From Paludibacteraceae bacterium (GTDB lineage: Bacteria; Bacteroidota; Bacteroidia; Bacteroidales; Paludibacteraceae), in the NCBI GenBank assembly GCA_016937795.1, contig JAFGVV010000052.1, positions 1 through 64,000 of the forward strand: a stretch of DNA of 64,000 nt, given 5' to 3'. Positions within the stretch are counted from its first letter, which is position 1; each line of letters starts with the position of its first letter. Of the stretch, positions 35,947-45,255 are shown piece after piece. Below the pieces are notes generated by a model, which worked only from the letters and a program-made list of their open reading frames with translations, searched no databases and was not told the origin of the DNA. Position numbers and translations under genes: made by a program.

Positions 35947-36897
35947 ATGATAAACGCAGAAAAACGGGCAAAGAAAATATTTGCACAGCAAATTGGCGAA
36001 TTGCAAAAGCTTTCGGATAAAATTGGTCCGGAAATGAATCAGGTGGTCGAAATGATTTACGCTTGCCGTGGAAAATTAGTGATAATGGGCGTAGGCAAAA
36101 CCGGCATTATCGGACACAAAATTGCGTCGTCGTTAGCTTCCACAGGCACACCTGCCATTTTTGTGAATGCCGCCGAGGCCATGCACGGCGATTTGGGCAT
36201 GATTTCGCCCGACGATATTGCGCTGCTTATCTCGAACAGCGGCAGTTCAATGGAAATTATCAATATTGTAGCGCCTCTGAAAAAAATTGGCTGTCGCATT
36301 ATTGCCATGACCGGAAATCCGCAATCGCCACTTGCACGCGAGGCCGAACTTATGCTGAATGTGGGAGTCGAAAAGGAAGCATGTCCGCTGGGACTTGCAC
36401 CCACTACATCCACTACAGCTACATTGGTGATGGGCGATGCACTGACCATTTGTTTGATGGAACGCCGAAATTTCAAAGCCGAGAACTACGCACTTTATCA
36501 TCCGGGAGGTGCACTGGGACGGCAGCTGCTCACCCGTGTAAAAGACGAGATGACCACCGAAATCCCTAAGGTAAACGAAGACAGCATTTTCAAAGATATA
36601 ATTTTGGAAATGAGTAAAAAACGCCTCGGTATGACACTTGTTTACAACGCAAAAAATGAAGCTACCGGCATTATCACTGATGGTGATTTGCGCCGTGCCA
36701 TCCAGAATTTCGACGACCTGAAAAGCCTCAAAGCTGCCGACATTATGACAAAAGGCTTTAAACGGATTGACAAAAATGAAATGCTGACCGAAGCGCTCGA
36801 GATGATGGATATCAACAATATCACCACTTTAGCCGTAATGGAAGGCGCAAGCGTTTGCGGTATTCTTTCGATTCATCATATTATTGATTTCAGGTAA
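35947..36897 (+). CDS. kdsD: Arabinose-5-phosphate isomerase
   Basis: A 316-residue cytoplasmic enzyme that converts ribulose-5-phosphate to arabinose-5-phosphate, the first committed step of Kdo synthesis. The SIS domain (about 40-175) has MGVGKTGIIGHKIASSLASTGTPA and SNSGSSMEI. The catalytic His is in YHPGGALGR (about 183). Two CBS domains follow (about 205-316), probably regulatory. It lies 7 bp after the kdsA-kdsC fusion and is surely co-transcribed with it. GutQ is a close paralogue in enterobacteria, but the neighbours favour KdsD. Confidence 0.93.
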   Translation: MINAEKRAKKIFAQQIGELQKLSDKIGPEMNQVVEMIYACRGKLVIMGVGKTGIIGHKIASSLASTGTPAIFVNAAEAMHGDLGMISPDDIALLISNSGSSMEIINIVAPLKKIGCRIIAMTGNPQSPLAREAELMLNVGVEKEACPLGLAPTTSTTATLVMGDALTICLMERRNFKAENYALYHPGGALGRQLLTRVKDEMTTEIPKVNEDSIFKDIILEMSKKRLGMTLVYNAKNEATGIITDGDLRRAIQNFDDLKSLKAADIMTKGFKRIDKNEMLTEALEMMDINNITTLAVMEGASVCGILSIHHIIDFR

Positions 36898-36949
36898 TTG
36901 GAGGATTGGCTGGTTAATTGGTAATTGGTTAATTGGTTGATTGGTTTGT
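36896..36949 (+). repeat. Degenerate 7-8 bp tandem repeat downstream of kdsD
   Basis: About seven units of the type ATTGGTTA (GATTGGC, TGGTTA, ATTGGTA, ATTGGTT, AATTGGTT, GATTGGTT). It begins at the kdsD stop codon. Confidence 0.7.
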
Positions 36950-37063
36950 AGGGAAAGATCAAAAAGCATTCATTAGATTGGGTTTTTAGCTTAATCATAA
37001 AGATAAAAGCAAAGAAAAGACTTTAGTCAAATTACTTAGCAATGGGTTAAAATTTAGATTAAA

Positions 37064-37906
37064 TTGAAATTCAAAAAAATATATATCGAAATTACAAACA
37101 GCTGCAACTTTAATTGCAGCTTTTGTTTTCAAACGGGGCGTGCAAAAGCATTTATGTCGCCGGACGATTTTCGTACCATTTGTCAAAAAGTGAAGCCTTT
37201 TACTTCCTACATTTATCTGCATGTATTGGGCGAACCTTTGTTACATCCTCATTTTGAAGAAATTCTGCAAATAGCTGCCGAGAACGAGCTGAATGTGAAT
37301 ATCACTACCAACGGTAGTCTTATTGCCCGCAAACAGAATGTTTTGCTTCGAAATACTATACGCCAAATCAATATCTCGCTGCATGATGCAGAAGAAAATA
37401 TTACAACTGAAAATCTTGAGAGTTACTTAAATGAAATTTTTCAGTACGCAAAACTGGCTGCAAATCAGACTTATGTAAACCTGCGTTTGTGGAATAGTGG
37501 AGAAACAACAAGCAACGACTTCAATCAGCATTGTATTGAAGAAATTCGACAGCACTTTCCGGAAGCCAACACAAACCTCAGCGAAAGCACCAAAGAAAAG
37601 GGCATAAAACTGGCTGATCATATTTTTCTGCAAACAGCGCCCCGCTTTGAATGGCCCGATGGTGGCGAAGATCGTTCGCCCGAGAACCGCACCTGCTACG
37701 CCCTGCGCGATCAGATTGCCATTTTGGCCGAAGGAACAGTGGTGCCTTGCTGTCTCGATGCCGATGGAAACATAAATCTTGGAAACGTTTTTGAACAGGA
37801 TTTGGAAGAAATACTTCAATCAGCCCGCGCACAAAAAATCAGAAACGGTTTTATCAATCACAGAATAACAGAGGAATTTTGTAAAAGTTGTGGATTTTAC
37901 ATTTAA
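37064..37906 (+). CDS. Radical SAM/SPASM-domain protein
   Basis: A 280-residue protein. The CxxxCxxC cluster for the [4Fe-4S] centre is Cys14, Cys18 and Cys21 (CNFNCSFC). A GEPLLHP motif follows (about 56-62). The C-terminus has a SPASM-like set of cysteines: TCYALRDQ, VPCCLDADG with a GNVFEQDLEEI segment, and EEFCKSCGF. SPASM enzymes modify peptides or carry a second iron-sulfur cluster. No small peptide substrate gene was found beside it. Translation seems to start at TTG 37064, since no ATG or GTG fits before the first motif. The SNF2 gene follows 8 bp downstream. Confidence 0.82.
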   Translation: MKFKKIYIEITNSCNFNCSFCFQTGRAKAFMSPDDFRTICQKVKPFTSYIYLHVLGEPLLHPHFEEILQIAAENELNVNITTNGSLIARKQNVLLRNTIRQINISLHDAEENITTENLESYLNEIFQYAKLAANQTYVNLRLWNSGETTSNDFNQHCIEEIRQHFPEANTNLSESTKEKGIKLADHIFLQTAPRFEWPDGGEDRSPENRTCYALRDQIAILAEGTVVPCCLDADGNINLGNVFEQDLEEILQSARAQKIRNGFINHRITEEFCKSCGFYI

Positions 37907-37914
37907 TTTGAACA

Positions 37915-40794
37915 ATGAATCAGACAATAGTATATACGCTCGTTAATTATCCGAATATCGGTTGCTTACCCGAATGTGTGGTGGTCGATACCAACGAAAA
38001 GGGCGAGTTCTCGGTAAATTTCACTAAAATTACCCAAAGTAACAAATCGAATATCACATATTTACTCGACGACACCGACAGGCAATTGCTCGATTATTGT
38101 TTGCGGCTCGACAAGGAAGTTATTGCAGCAAAAATAAACGACCGCAAAGCAAAAGACTGGAATGACATATCGAAGAAATTCTTCGAAAACAGAAAAATCA
38201 AACAAGAAGATATTTTTCTGCGCGACTATTTATTGGATTATATTGAAACCAATCAGAATGCTTTTTTCTCGAACTTAGGTGATAAGCCACTCTTTCTGCC
38301 ACAGGGACGTTTTCCCTTTACCTGGATTCCGCTTTTTATCGAAGATGAAATGCCCGAATTGCTTTATTGTTTCGAAAACACGCCTGACTGGATTTATTTT
38401 TATCCTGATATACGTTGTAAGCAAAAACCACTTTCATTGCTCAACGGAATGCTTGTATCCAGAAAAAATGCCCGTATTCTTTTGAAAAACAAAATTTATG
38501 AATTCGACGATAAAGTGGATGGCTCGAAATTTTCGGCTTTTTTTAGTAAGGACAAAATATCTGTATCGCAAATAAATGCAGAGGAATACATTCAAAAAGT
38601 AATAGTCCCGCTCATTGCCACTAACCGTGTGGTGCCTTTAGGCTTCGAAATTCAAACTATTTCACTGTTACAGAATGCTGTTCTGAGAATTAAAGAGCTC
38701 GAACCTATTCGTCAGGTAACACTTTTCGACGACGAAACAACTGATAATAGTCAGAAAAGCTTAGTGCTGGAACTTATTTTTGAGTATCAGGGCTTTCGCT
38801 TTTGGGCAGGACAACCCGGAAAAAGCACTTCGGTTGAAATGTCCGACAACAGCTTTAGCATATTGAAAGTGGAACGCGATAAAGTACTAGAACAACTTTA
38901 TATCGATGCTATGAAGGATGCCGGCATCGACCTCGACGGAAAAGTACGAAAATTTGCATATAGCGAAGGCCTCGACTGGCTCAACGAACACTATAAACAG
39001 CTCGAACTGACAGGTGTGGATGTTAAATTTGAGAGCCGACGTGGCGAGCCACACAAAGTTTTTGTGGGCGAACGTAGCGTTTTTATCGAAGTGGAGGAAG
39101 GGCGCGACTGGTTCGATATAAAAGGAAAAGTGAAGTTCGGAAAGTACGAAATTCCTTTTGTGCGCGTGCTGAATTATATTCGCCAAAACAAACACGAAAT
39201 GATGCTCCCCAATGGCGAATATGTGCAAATACCATTGGTTTGGTTCGAAGAGTACAAAGCGCTGATTGAGTTTTCGCGCATCGAAGATGGGAAAGTGGTG
39301 ATTGCCAAATATCATTGCGTTGTGGCCGAGGATTTGAAGCAAAAACTGAACATAAACTTTTCGATAAAAGAAAATATGCGTCGTTTGCTGAGTTCCGAAC
39401 TGAATCATAATTTCGACTTGCCCGAAAATTTCCGGGGCGAACTTCGTCATTATCAGCGCGAAGGCTATAACTGGCTACGCATGCTCGACGAACTGAGTCT
39501 TGGCGGTTGCTTGGCCGACGATATGGGTTTGGGTAAAACTATTCAGACTTTGTGCATGTTGCTTTGGCAAAAACAGCAAAAAATGGGTGTTAACCTATTA
39601 GTGGTGCCAACAAGCCTTATTTACAACTGGGAAGAAGAGGCGTGCAAATTCACACCAGATCTTCGTATTTATGTTCATTCGGGCAATCAGCGAAGCAAGG
39701 ATAGCAAAGCATTTCACGAAGCCGATATTGTGCTTACAAGCTATGGTGTTTTGCGTCGCGACAAACAATTGCTTTCGTCCTTTCCGTTCAACTACATTAT
39801 TCTCGACGAAGCGCAGGCCATTAAAAATCCACAATCAGACACTTCGCAGGTTTGTTTGGGGCTTCACGGTCGTCGTTTCCTGACTCTTACAGGAACGCCC
39901 ATAGAGAATTCACTTACCGACTTATGGTCGCAGGTGCATTTCTTTAACCGCAATATGCTCGGCAGCTCGTCGCATTTTTTGCGTGCCTGCAAAACCGAAG
40001 GCAAACAGGAACTTTACCGCCATCTGTTGAAACCATTTATGTTGCGACGCAACAAGAAAGATGTATTAACCGAGCTGCCCGAAAAACAAATCACAGTGCA
40101 ATGGTGTGACATGACGGATGCGCAACTTAAAATTTACCGCGATTTCCGGAACAATTATCGTGAGAAATTTCTGGGAAGCAAGGATGAAAAAGACAGGGTG
40201 AACACCATGATTTTGCTCGAAGGCCTGCTTCGTCTTCGTCAGATTGCCAACCATCCATCGCTGGTGGAAAACGGTTACAACGACGATTCGGGAAAATTCG
40301 AAACTGTTTGCGAAATGATGACCGAAGTAATCGATCAGGGCGACAAGGTTTTGATATTTAGTTCATTTGTAGAACACCTCAAACTTTATCGCAAATTTCT
40401 GGATGCACAAAACATTAAGTACGCTTATCTTGATGGAGCCACAAAAGATCGCAAAGAGCAGGTGGATAAATTTCAGAACAACGACGACATACAGGTTTTT
40501 CTGCTGTCGCTCAAGGCCGGAGGAACGGGCTTGAACCTGACAAAAGCTTCTTATGTATTTTTGCTCGATCCGTGGTGGAATCCTGCTGCCGAAGCACAGG
40601 CCTACGACCGCGCACACCGTATCGGACAACAAAACAAGGTTTTTGTGTATAAATTTATTAGCCGCAACAGTATCGAAGAAAAAATTCTTCGTCTTCAGGA
40701 AGAAAAACTAAAACTCTCCGAAAGCATGCTGGGCTCCGACAACGAACTTCTGAAACAACTCGACATCAACGAAGTAATGAAATTGATAGAGTAA
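37915..40794 (+). CDS. SNF2-family DNA-dependent ATPase
   Basis: A 959-residue Swi2/Snf2 helicase-like protein. The N-terminal 480 residues are not conserved enough to name and resemble those of other Bacteroidota SNF2 proteins. The ATPase core has motif I DDMGLGKTIQTL (about 533-544), DEAQ (motif II), TGTPIENSL (motif III), SLKAGGTGLNLT (motif V) and QAYDRAHRIGQ (motif VI), all intact. The family translocates on double-stranded DNA and remodels nucleoprotein. No SWIM zinc finger is seen. It lies in one transcript with the radical SAM gene and ends at a bidirectional terminator. Confidence 0.88.
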   Translation: MNQTIVYTLVNYPNIGCLPECVVVDTNEKGEFSVNFTKITQSNKSNITYLLDDTDRQLLDYCLRLDKEVIAAKINDRKAKDWNDISKKFFENRKIKQEDIFLRDYLLDYIETNQNAFFSNLGDKPLFLPQGRFPFTWIPLFIEDEMPELLYCFENTPDWIYFYPDIRCKQKPLSLLNGMLVSRKNARILLKNKIYEFDDKVDGSKFSAFFSKDKISVSQINAEEYIQKVIVPLIATNRVVPLGFEIQTISLLQNAVLRIKELEPIRQVTLFDDETTDNSQKSLVLELIFEYQGFRFWAGQPGKSTSVEMSDNSFSILKVERDKVLEQLYIDAMKDAGIDLDGKVRKFAYSEGLDWLNEHYKQLELTGVDVKFESRRGEPHKVFVGERSVFIEVEEGRDWFDIKGKVKFGKYEIPFVRVLNYIRQNKHEMMLPNGEYVQIPLVWFEEYKALIEFSRIEDGKVVIAKYHCVVAEDLKQKLNINFSIKENMRRLLSSELNHNFDLPENFRGELRHYQREGYNWLRMLDELSLGGCLADDMGLGKTIQTLCMLLWQKQQKMGVNLLVVPTSLIYNWEEEACKFTPDLRIYVHSGNQRSKDSKAFHEADIVLTSYGVLRRDKQLLSSFPFNYIILDEAQAIKNPQSDTSQVCLGLHGRRFLTLTGTPIENSLTDLWSQVHFFNRNMLGSSSHFLRACKTEGKQELYRHLLKPFMLRRNKKDVLTELPEKQITVQWCDMTDAQLKIYRDFRNNYREKFLGSKDEKDRVNTMILLEGLLRLRQIANHPSLVENGYNDDSGKFETVCEMMTEVIDQGDKVLIFSSFVEHLKLYRKFLDAQNIKYAYLDGATKDRKEQVDKFQNNDDIQVFLLSLKAGGTGLNLTKASYVFLLDPWWNPAAEAQAYDRAHRIGQQNKVFVYKFISRNSIEEKILRLQEEKLKLSESMLGSDNELLKQLDINEVMKLIE

Positions 40795-40804
40795 AGACCC
40801 CAAA

Positions 40805-40816
40805 CCCCTAAAGGGG
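40805..40816. repeat. CCCCTAAAGGGG dispersed palindromic unit (copy 1)
   Basis: Occurs after the SNF2 gene as AAACCCCTAAAGGGGCTTT. The reverse complement of the same 12-mer is at 55231-55242. Confidence 0.6.
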
Positions 40817-40829
40817 CTTTCACAAGAAA

Positions 40830-40864
40830 AAAGTCATCTGAAATTAATCAGATGACTTTCTTTA
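40830..40864. terminator. Bidirectional terminator between SNF2 and the lyase gene
   Basis: A perfect 12-bp stem, AAAGTCATCTGA with TCAGATGACTTT, and a 6-nt loop. A-rich sequence on one side and CTTTATT on the other allow termination in both directions. Confidence 0.85.
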
Positions 40865-40871
40865 TTGAAAT

Positions 40872-42320
40872 TTATAAGCTATCACCAAAATCTTCTTTAA
40901 ACTTAGCCATCAATTTTTGTGGCCAATCGTTTACAGGCTCAAGTCCACCCATAAAGAAACGCAGTACAGGCGGTTCGTACACAAATTTCAGTCCACCAAT
41001 CAGGTGACGATTGTCGTACAACCAGGTCAGACGGTCTTCCACATATTTTATTTGCGAAAGTGTAAATACACGACGTGGCACAGCCAAACGGAGCAATTCC
41101 ATATCAGCATAAGTTTCGTTACCATATTCGTCGCGCTGATTCGAAATTGAACCACGCTCCATGCCGCGAATTCCCGAAATAAGGAACAAAGCAGCTGCCA
41201 ATGCTCCGGCAGGATACTGACTTTGAGGAATATGCGCACAAATCTGCATAGCATCGAGGTGAGCTCCAAGAACACCGGCAGGTTTAATTACCGGAATGCC
41301 TTTTTTATCGAGTTCGCCAACCAGATATTTAATATATTCAGGACTCTGACAAATCATGCTTTCGTCGAGTGTTTCGTACAAACCTACAGCCATCGATTCA
41401 ATTTCGCGAACCGAAATACCGCCATAAGTAGTAAATCCTTCGTAAAGAGGCACTAATGCTTCAAGTTCTTTGATGATTTCCGGATTGTCGGTGCAAATGC
41501 CACCACCGCGCGACGAAGTTATTTTTCGTGCCGAGAAATAACAAAGGTCGGCCAAAGCTGTGAATGTATGAATCACCGTTTTCATATCAGAGTTTTTAAA
41601 CTCTTCTTCGCGTTTAAGCACCAGATAAGCATTTTCGCCAAGCAAACTTGCGTCGAGTACCACACGAATTCCATATTTGTCGGCCAGCGCACGTACATCG
41701 CGCATGTTTTGCACCGAAAATGGCTGTCCGCCAATCAGGTTGGTCGAAGCTTCCATACGGATAAATGGGATGTTCTTAGGTCCGTGATATTTAATGACTT
41801 CCTCGAGTTTTTCGATATTCATATTTCCTTTAAAAGGATGATCCGAATTTACCACATAAGCTTCATCATAAAGCAATTCGGCAATTTGTCCGCCTTTGTC
41901 GGTAATATGTGCCATTGCAGTGGTAAAATGGTAATTCATAGGCACTAAACTACCTTTTCGCACATAAGCTATCGAAATAATATTCTCAGCTGCACGACCC
42001 TGATGCACGGGAAGCAGATATTTTTTCCCCAACACATCCTGTACAGCTTTGTGTAGTTTTACAAAACTTTGCGAACCCGCATAAGCATCGTCGGCCTGCA
42101 TCATAGCGGCTAACTGATTGTCGCTCATTGCATTTGTACCTGAATCGGTGAGCATATCCAGGAATACATCCATAGTGCTCAGACGGAAAGTGTTGAATCC
42201 GCCCTCGTAAAGGGCTTCGAGACGACGTTCGATGGGAACGAGATGAAGTTTTTGAACAATTCTTACCTTGTGAAGTTCCAACGGCAGGTTTTCGCCGCTG
42301 TAAAATTTGATTTCTTGCAT
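40872..42320 (-). CDS. Beta-eliminating lyase of the tyrosine phenol-lyase/tryptophanase family
   Basis: A 482-residue PLP enzyme. Family residues, using Citrobacter TPL numbering from memory, are: Tyr80 (Y71), Arg109 (R100), Asn194 (N185), Asp223 (D214), Schiff-base Lys266 in SARK (K257) and Arg416 (R404). Arg389 in MERG equals R381 of TPL, which contacts the phenol ring oxygen. Tryptophanase lacks it, so the tyrosine-lyase side is favoured. Two changes stand out: Leu226 replaces the PLP-contacting Arg217, and the loop after the lysine reads ITSSRGGG. The substrate is therefore uncertain. I start at ATG 42320. A -7 element (TATCTTTG, 42463-42456) implies a leader of about 130 nt. Confidence 0.8.
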   Translation of the reverse strand: MQEIKFYSGENLPLELHKVRIVQKLHLVPIERRLEALYEGGFNTFRLSTMDVFLDMLTDSGTNAMSDNQLAAMMQADDAYAGSQSFVKLHKAVQDVLGKKYLLPVHQGRAAENIISIAYVRKGSLVPMNYHFTTAMAHITDKGGQIAELLYDEAYVVNSDHPFKGNMNIEKLEEVIKYHGPKNIPFIRMEASTNLIGGQPFSVQNMRDVRALADKYGIRVVLDASLLGENAYLVLKREEEFKNSDMKTVIHTFTALADLCYFSARKITSSRGGGICTDNPEIIKELEALVPLYEGFTTYGGISVREIESMAVGLYETLDESMICQSPEYIKYLVGELDKKGIPVIKPAGVLGAHLDAMQICAHIPQSQYPAGALAAALFLISGIRGMERGSISNQRDEYGNETYADMELLRLAVPRRVFTLSQIKYVEDRLTWLYDNRHLIGGLKFVYEPPVLRFFMGGLEPVNDWPQKLMAKFKEDFGDSL

Positions 42321-42554
42321 AGCTATTACAAAAAAAGTATTGATAAATTGTTGATTATTTCGCTTTTTAATTTTCAAAAAAAATGCCTGTAATAAATACA
42401 AGCAATTTATCTGTATAAATATGTAATTTATTTTCAAATAAAAGCATTTCAATCACAAAGATAAACAATTTATCAATGTTTTTGCAGAAATAGCGAACAA
42501 ATGTAAGATTTTTGGGTTAATGAGATTCCTGTTGATTCGAAGCAGCAAACTAAA

Positions 42555-45014
42555 TCAAACCGGATCGACATCGAGAGCTACGCGAACACTTTTGAACTTT
42601 GCATCGGCCAGTAGTTGATTGACTGATTCGTGTAATATCTCCTTGGCCTTAGCCACCGAAGCTTCATTTTCAATTTTCAGAATAATCTGTTTCAGGTATA
42701 AATTCTGAATTCGCGACACCGGTGGATCGACCGGACCGAGCACGCGCTGCCCAAACACTGAACGAAGCTGATTTCCCAACGCAAAACCGGCCTGTTTTAC
42801 AACCTGTACATCGCGATGTTTCAGCGTAATTTCAATAATACGATGGTAGGGGGGATATTTAAACAAATGCCTTTCAGCACATTGCGTTCGGTACATGGAT
42901 GAGAAATCGTTACGAATCACTTGTCCCACAATGGGATGTTCGGGCATGGTGGTTTGCAGAATCACAGTGCCGCGTTTGTACTTCCTGCCCGCACGGCCAC
43001 TCACCTGAGCCATAAGCTGATAAGCCCTTTCGTGCGCCCTGAAATCGGGAAAATTCAGCATATTGTCGGCATTCAGAATGCCCACAAGACTCACATGTTC
43101 GAAATCTAGTCCTTTGGTAACCATCTGTGTACCAATCAAGATGTCGACTTTGTGATTTTCGAAATCGTTGATTAGTTTCTCATAAGCTTTTTTCGAACGT
43201 GTGGTATCCAAATCCATACGCGACACGCGGGCATCCGGAAAGAGCAAACGAATTTCGTCCTCAATCTTTTCCGTTCCAAAACCTTTGGTGTTCAAACCCG
43301 GTGTTTTGCAGGCCGGACAAATTTGCGGAATTGGCTCTGAATAACCACAATAATGACAAGTAAGCGTATTGAAAACTTTATGCACGGTGAGACTCACATC
43401 GCAGTTTTTGCATTTAGGCACAAAAGCACAGGCTTTACATTCGATGTAAGGTGCATAACCGCGACGATTTTGAAAAAGGATAATCTGCTCTTTGTTTTCC
43501 AGGGCTTTGGCCATTTTCTCGAGCAGCACATCCGAAAAATGTCCAGACATGCACTTTTTACGATAAGCTTCCTTTGTATCCACAATTTCTATGAGCGGAA
43601 GTTCCATTTCCTCGTGGCGTTTGTGCAATTCCACAAGTCCGTATTTTCCCATATCGGCATTGAAATAACTTTCGATAGAAGGCGTGGCCGTTCCCAGCAA
43701 AGTTTTGGCAGCATGCATCGACGCCAACACAATGGCTGCATTCCGCGCATGATAACGTGGCGCAGGGTCGTATTGCTTGTAACTGCTTTCATGCTCCTCG
43801 TCCACAATAATAAGTCCCAACTGGCGGAAAGGCAAAAAAACCGACGAACGAACACCGATAATCACTTCGTAACCTTTGTCGTTGAGCACATTATTCCAAA
43901 TTTCGACCCTTTCGGCATCCGAGAATTTCGAGTGATACACGCCCAGTTTATTTCCAAACACTTTCTTCAATCTGCTTGTAAGCTGAGTGGTAAGTGCAAT
44001 TTCGGGAACCAGATAAAGCACCTGCTTATTCTCACGTAAAGCTTTCTGTATAAGTTGAATATATATTTCGGTTTTGCCGCTCGAAGTCACACCATGCAAC
44101 AGCACTACTGGTTTGCTTACGAACTGCTTCTCAATTTCGGCAAGAGCTTCTGTTTGAAATTCATTCAGTTGCGACGCCGTAGTTACAGCAAGCAGTGCAT
44201 TGTCAAGTCGTCCGGTTTCCTTTTTATAAAGTTCAAAAATGCCTTTCTCGCAAAGTGCATTTAGGATAGTTGCAGCTGCACCCGATTTCTCGAGCAATTC
44301 CTTTTTGGTCACTTCGCGCGAGTGCGTGGGAATCAGGATTTTCGACAAGTCGATATACATCATGAGCAAGTCGAGTTGTTTCCAGGCACGCGACAGTTCA
44401 TCAAAAATCCGACGCAGATTTTCCTCATTCCTGCTTTCTTCGGTTAGTCTGACAAATGCTTCTGTTTTTGGGCGGAATTTCTCGGTCAGTTCCTCGGTAA
44501 CCTCTACAGCGCCTTTGTCCATAAGCCTTTTCAGAATGGGCAATACATCGCGTATTTCTGTGAGTTTAGCCAACTCATTCACAGCCATTGGTTTTCCTTC
44601 CGAAAGCACATCCAAAATATGCTGTTCCTTTTCGGGCAACACACTTTCCGCTTCAAAATCAGGATTAATACAAACCTGCGTTTCACTCTCGAGCTTCAGT
44701 CCGGCAGGCACAGCAGCCTGATACACATCGCCCATTGCCGACTGATAATACGAACTTATCCACTCCCAGAATTTCAGTTGTGGAAAACGCAGAACAGGTT
44801 TTTCGTCGAGCACACAAATCACTTCCTTTACTTCGTAGACTGTTTCGGGCTTGAGCGTATAAACCACCGACACAATGGCTGTATAAAGTTTTTTCTTTCC
44901 GAAGGGTACCACCACGCGCATTCCCACACGTACATTTGCCGCCCACTCTTCAGGGACAACATAAGTAAAACCCGCATTTAGCGGAAGTGGCAATATCACG
45001 TCGATATATTTCAT
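42555..45014 (-). CDS. priA: Primosomal helicase PriA
   Basis: An 819-residue superfamily 2 helicase that reloads the replisome at stalled forks. The N-terminal 3'-DNA-binding domain (to about 110) starts YIDVILPLPLNAGFTYVVP. The helicase has Walker A HGVTSSGKTEIY (about 311) and DEEH (about 404). Eight zinc-binding cysteines in CKACAFVPKCKNC, CHYCG and CPAC follow (about 530-570), as do the motif GTQMVTKGLDF and the C-terminal domain. All elements are intact. A perfect consensus promoter lies upstream with a palindrome in the leader. Confidence 0.93.
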   Translation of the reverse strand: MKYIDVILPLPLNAGFTYVVPEEWAANVRVGMRVVVPFGKKKLYTAIVSVVYTLKPETVYEVKEVICVLDEKPVLRFPQLKFWEWISSYYQSAMGDVYQAAVPAGLKLESETQVCINPDFEAESVLPEKEQHILDVLSEGKPMAVNELAKLTEIRDVLPILKRLMDKGAVEVTEELTEKFRPKTEAFVRLTEESRNEENLRRIFDELSRAWKQLDLLMMYIDLSKILIPTHSREVTKKELLEKSGAAATILNALCEKGIFELYKKETGRLDNALLAVTTASQLNEFQTEALAEIEKQFVSKPVVLLHGVTSSGKTEIYIQLIQKALRENKQVLYLVPEIALTTQLTSRLKKVFGNKLGVYHSKFSDAERVEIWNNVLNDKGYEVIIGVRSSVFLPFRQLGLIIVDEEHESSYKQYDPAPRYHARNAAIVLASMHAAKTLLGTATPSIESYFNADMGKYGLVELHKRHEEMELPLIEIVDTKEAYRKKCMSGHFSDVLLEKMAKALENKEQIILFQNRRGYAPYIECKACAFVPKCKNCDVSLTVHKVFNTLTCHYCGYSEPIPQICPACKTPGLNTKGFGTEKIEDEIRLLFPDARVSRMDLDTTRSKKAYEKLINDFENHKVDILIGTQMVTKGLDFEHVSLVGILNADNMLNFPDFRAHERAYQLMAQVSGRAGRKYKRGTVILQTTMPEHPIVGQVIRNDFSSMYRTQCAERHLFKYPPYHRIIEITLKHRDVQVVKQAGFALGNQLRSVFGQRVLGPVDPPVSRIQNLYLKQIILKIENEASVAKAKEILHESVNQLLADAKFKSVRVALDVDPV

Positions 45015-45041
45015 TTGCTTAATATTGATTCTTATTTATCA

Positions 45042-45064
45042 CATGGAACATACTATGTTTCATG
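45042..45064. promoter_or_regulatory. Palindrome in the priA leader
   Basis: CATGGAACAT-ACT-ATGTTTCATG, 10-bp arms with one mismatch, 28 bp before the priA ATG and within the predicted transcript. It could form an RNA hairpin or be an operator. Confidence 0.4.
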
Positions 45065-45085
45065 TCATGGAATTTACAGAAAGGA

Positions 45086-45117
45086 CAAAGTTAAACAAAG
45101 AATTGTGTTGAAGCAAA
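45086..45117 (-). promoter_or_regulatory. Promoter of priA
   Basis: On the minus strand, TTTG (45117-45114), a 20-nt spacer and TAACTTTG (45093-45086). Transcription should begin near 45079, giving a leader of about 65 nt. Confidence 0.72.
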
Positions 45118-45255
45118 TATTGAAAATGAAAAACTTTCGTTTCAATCTGAGGGTATTTGCACAAATGCATGAAGAATAATTATTGTTTCGTAGACTTGTG
45201 TAGTTCTAAATCCAATAATAAATAATTCTTTATTGAACAGACTGTAATTGATTTT

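Noticed and set aside
41000..42320. Firm call of tryptophanase (tnaA)
   Set aside because: The MERG arginine and FTT segment point to tyrosine phenol-lyase, while other changes differ from both, so no gene symbol is given.
42321..42452. Leader of the lyase gene considered as a tnaC-like leader peptide
   Set aside because: The frame is continuous with the lyase gene and no short Trp-containing peptide with its own stop and Pro-rich end was seen.
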